A stretch of DNA of 6,015 nucleotides. It comes from Rikenellaceae bacterium (GTDB lineage Bacteria > Bacteroidota > Bacteroidia > Bacteroidales > Rikenellaceae). Positions 5,304-6,015 of this stretch are shown here, piece by piece (the stretch's first letter is position 1; every line of letters begins with the position of its first letter). Location of the stretch: positions 1 through 6,015 of the forward strand of contig JAITVB010000245.1 of the NCBI GenBank assembly GCA_031286025.1, read 5' to 3'. The position numbers were made by a program, and so were the translations under genes. The notes below the pieces were generated by a model, which made no database searches, had not been told where the DNA came from, and saw nothing but the letters and a program-made list of their open reading frames with translations.

Positions 5304-5471
5304 ATGAAAAAATGGAAAGAACGCAGCGTGACCGAACGGGGGATGCTCGTCCTGCTCATCCTGCTCGTCCTAGCCATCTTCTCGCGTTGGGAATTCATAA
5401 AGAAAGAGATCGGCCAAACGGTTAAGGGGTATTTCCCGTCAGACACGACGATCGTTTATACTCCCAAGTAA
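5304..5471 (+). CDS. Small single-helix membrane protein, function unknown
   Basis: I do not recognise this 55-residue protein. From the ATG at 5304 it has a basic N-terminus (MKKWKERSVTER), one strong hydrophobic helix (GMLVLLILLVLAIFSRW), then a charged and polar tail ending TTIVYTPK. The positive-inside rule would put the short N-terminus in the cytoplasm. An in-frame ATG at 5265 would give 68 residues with an extra weakly hydrophobic segment; the later start, followed by the A-rich AAAAAATGG, seems better. The TAA is one base from the ATG of the next gene (TAA-A-ATG), and purE ends 70 bases upstream, so it is likely co-transcribed and translationally coupled. The tight spacing supports a real gene. 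Confidence 0.65.
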   Translation: MKKWKERSVTERGMLVLLILLVLAIFSRWEFIKKEIGQTVKGYFPSDTTIVYTPK

Positions 5472-5472
5472 A

Positions 5473-6015
5473 ATGTATAAAAGTCTGACTCAATATATTG
5501 ACTGTCTGCGCCAGGCGGGAGAATTGATCGAGGTCGACGCCCCGGTCGATCCGGTGTTGGAGATCGCCGAGATCACCGACCGTTTTTCGAAGCAGCCGGG
5601 CGGTGGCAAAGCACTGCTGTTCAAGAATACGAGGACGGAGTTTTCAGTGGCGACCAACCTGATGGGTTCGCAGCGGCGGATGGCGATGGCACTTGGCGTC
5701 GACCGTCCCGAAGCGTTGCGCGACCGCCTCGATGCGATATTCGGCCAGGTCATGGGGTCTCACAGCGGCAACTTTTCGGAACTGCTGAAAATGTTGCCGT
5801 TGGTGAAACAAGCCGGGGCTTGGTTGCCGCGCTCACGCAAAGGACATGGCGAATGCCAACAGGTGGTATCGGCCGAGCCCAACCTTGAAAAATTGCCCAT
5901 CCTGAAATGTTGGCCGGCCGATGGGGGGCGATTTGTCACCCTGCCGCTCGTCCACACGCGCGACCCGGAAACCGGCGTCCGCAATGTGGGGATGTACCGG
6001 ATGCAACTCTTTTCG
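5473..6015 (+). CDS. UbiD-family decarboxylase, 3' partial
   Basis: The first 181 residues of a protein that runs off the window; full members have roughly 480-620 residues. UbiD-family enzymes carry out non-oxidative (de)carboxylation of aromatic or alpha,beta-unsaturated acids with the cofactor prenylated FMN, made by a UbiX partner not seen here. The N-terminus MYKSLTQYIDCLRQAGELIEVDAP is characteristic, as are EIAEITDRF, GKALLFKN, NLMGSQRRMAMALG and the core LPILKCWPADGGRFVTLPLVHTRD. The last visible segment NVGMYRMQLF belongs to the cofactor site; N171 aligns with the metal-ligand Asn of UbiD/Fdc1. Bacteroidota homologues are often labelled menaquinone biosynthesis decarboxylase, but substrate cannot be told from this part. 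The catalytic Glu-Arg-Glu network lies beyond the window. Confidence 0.92.
   Translation, partial: MYKSLTQYIDCLRQAGELIEVDAPVDPVLEIAEITDRFSKQPGGGKALLFKNTRTEFSVATNLMGSQRRMAMALGVDRPEALRDRLDAIFGQVMGSHSGNFSELLKMLPLVKQAGAWLPRSRKGHGECQQVVSAEPNLEKLPILKCWPADGGRFVTLPLVHTRDPETGVRNVGMYRMQLFS

Noticed and set aside
1..6015. CRISPR arrays, insertion sequences or phage genes
   Set aside because: No regularly spaced direct repeats, transposase motifs or phage-like proteins were seen on either strand.

Overview
The window looks like a chromosomal segment of a Bacteroidota bacterium, most likely of the order Bacteroidales. Intergenic regions carry several exact matches to the Bacteroidota -7 promoter element TAnnTTTG (for example TATATTTG before the tRNA and TACTTTTG before purE). 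Start codons lack clear Shine-Dalgarno sequences. The first gene ends in modules I associate with large secreted carbohydrate-active proteins of Bacteroidales. The coding sequence is moderately GC-rich and the intergenic DNA is AT-richer, so a genus cannot be named from this alone.

Left part (1-1760): the C-terminal 463 codons of a large, probably secreted, multi-domain protein; a leader-less gap with a terminator-like hairpin; then a complete tRNA-Pro (anticodon CGG) with its own promoter and a strong intrinsic terminator. A TetR-family repressor gene follows on the minus strand (1885-2499). It has a Bacteroidota-type -7 element and an operator-like dyad between that element and its start codon.

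Middle (2500-3429): about 930 bases without a convincing protein gene, but not featureless. A TAnnTTTG element at 2814 is followed by roughly 160 nt that folds into a long rod with a closing stem, and then by a perfect 18-bp terminator. This is a good candidate for a small structured RNA, 6S-like in outline. A second large compound hairpin lies at 3068-3141, and smaller inverted repeats occur up to the queE end.

Right part (3430-6015): hpt (hypoxanthine phosphoribosyltransferase) and queE (7-carboxy-7-deazaguanine synthase) form a minus-strand pair joined by a 4-base ATGA overlap. Divergent from them, purE (N5-CAIR mutase), a small one-helix membrane protein and the start of a UbiD-family decarboxylase form a plus-strand operon. 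Purine salvage, deazapurine synthesis and de novo purine synthesis therefore meet at one short divergent control region. Its two predicted promoters point across each other, and the purE -7 element overlaps a 12-bp palindrome.

Most genes are ordinary housekeeping functions. The least explained parts are the structured intergenic region at 2814-3141 and the hpt/purE control region.
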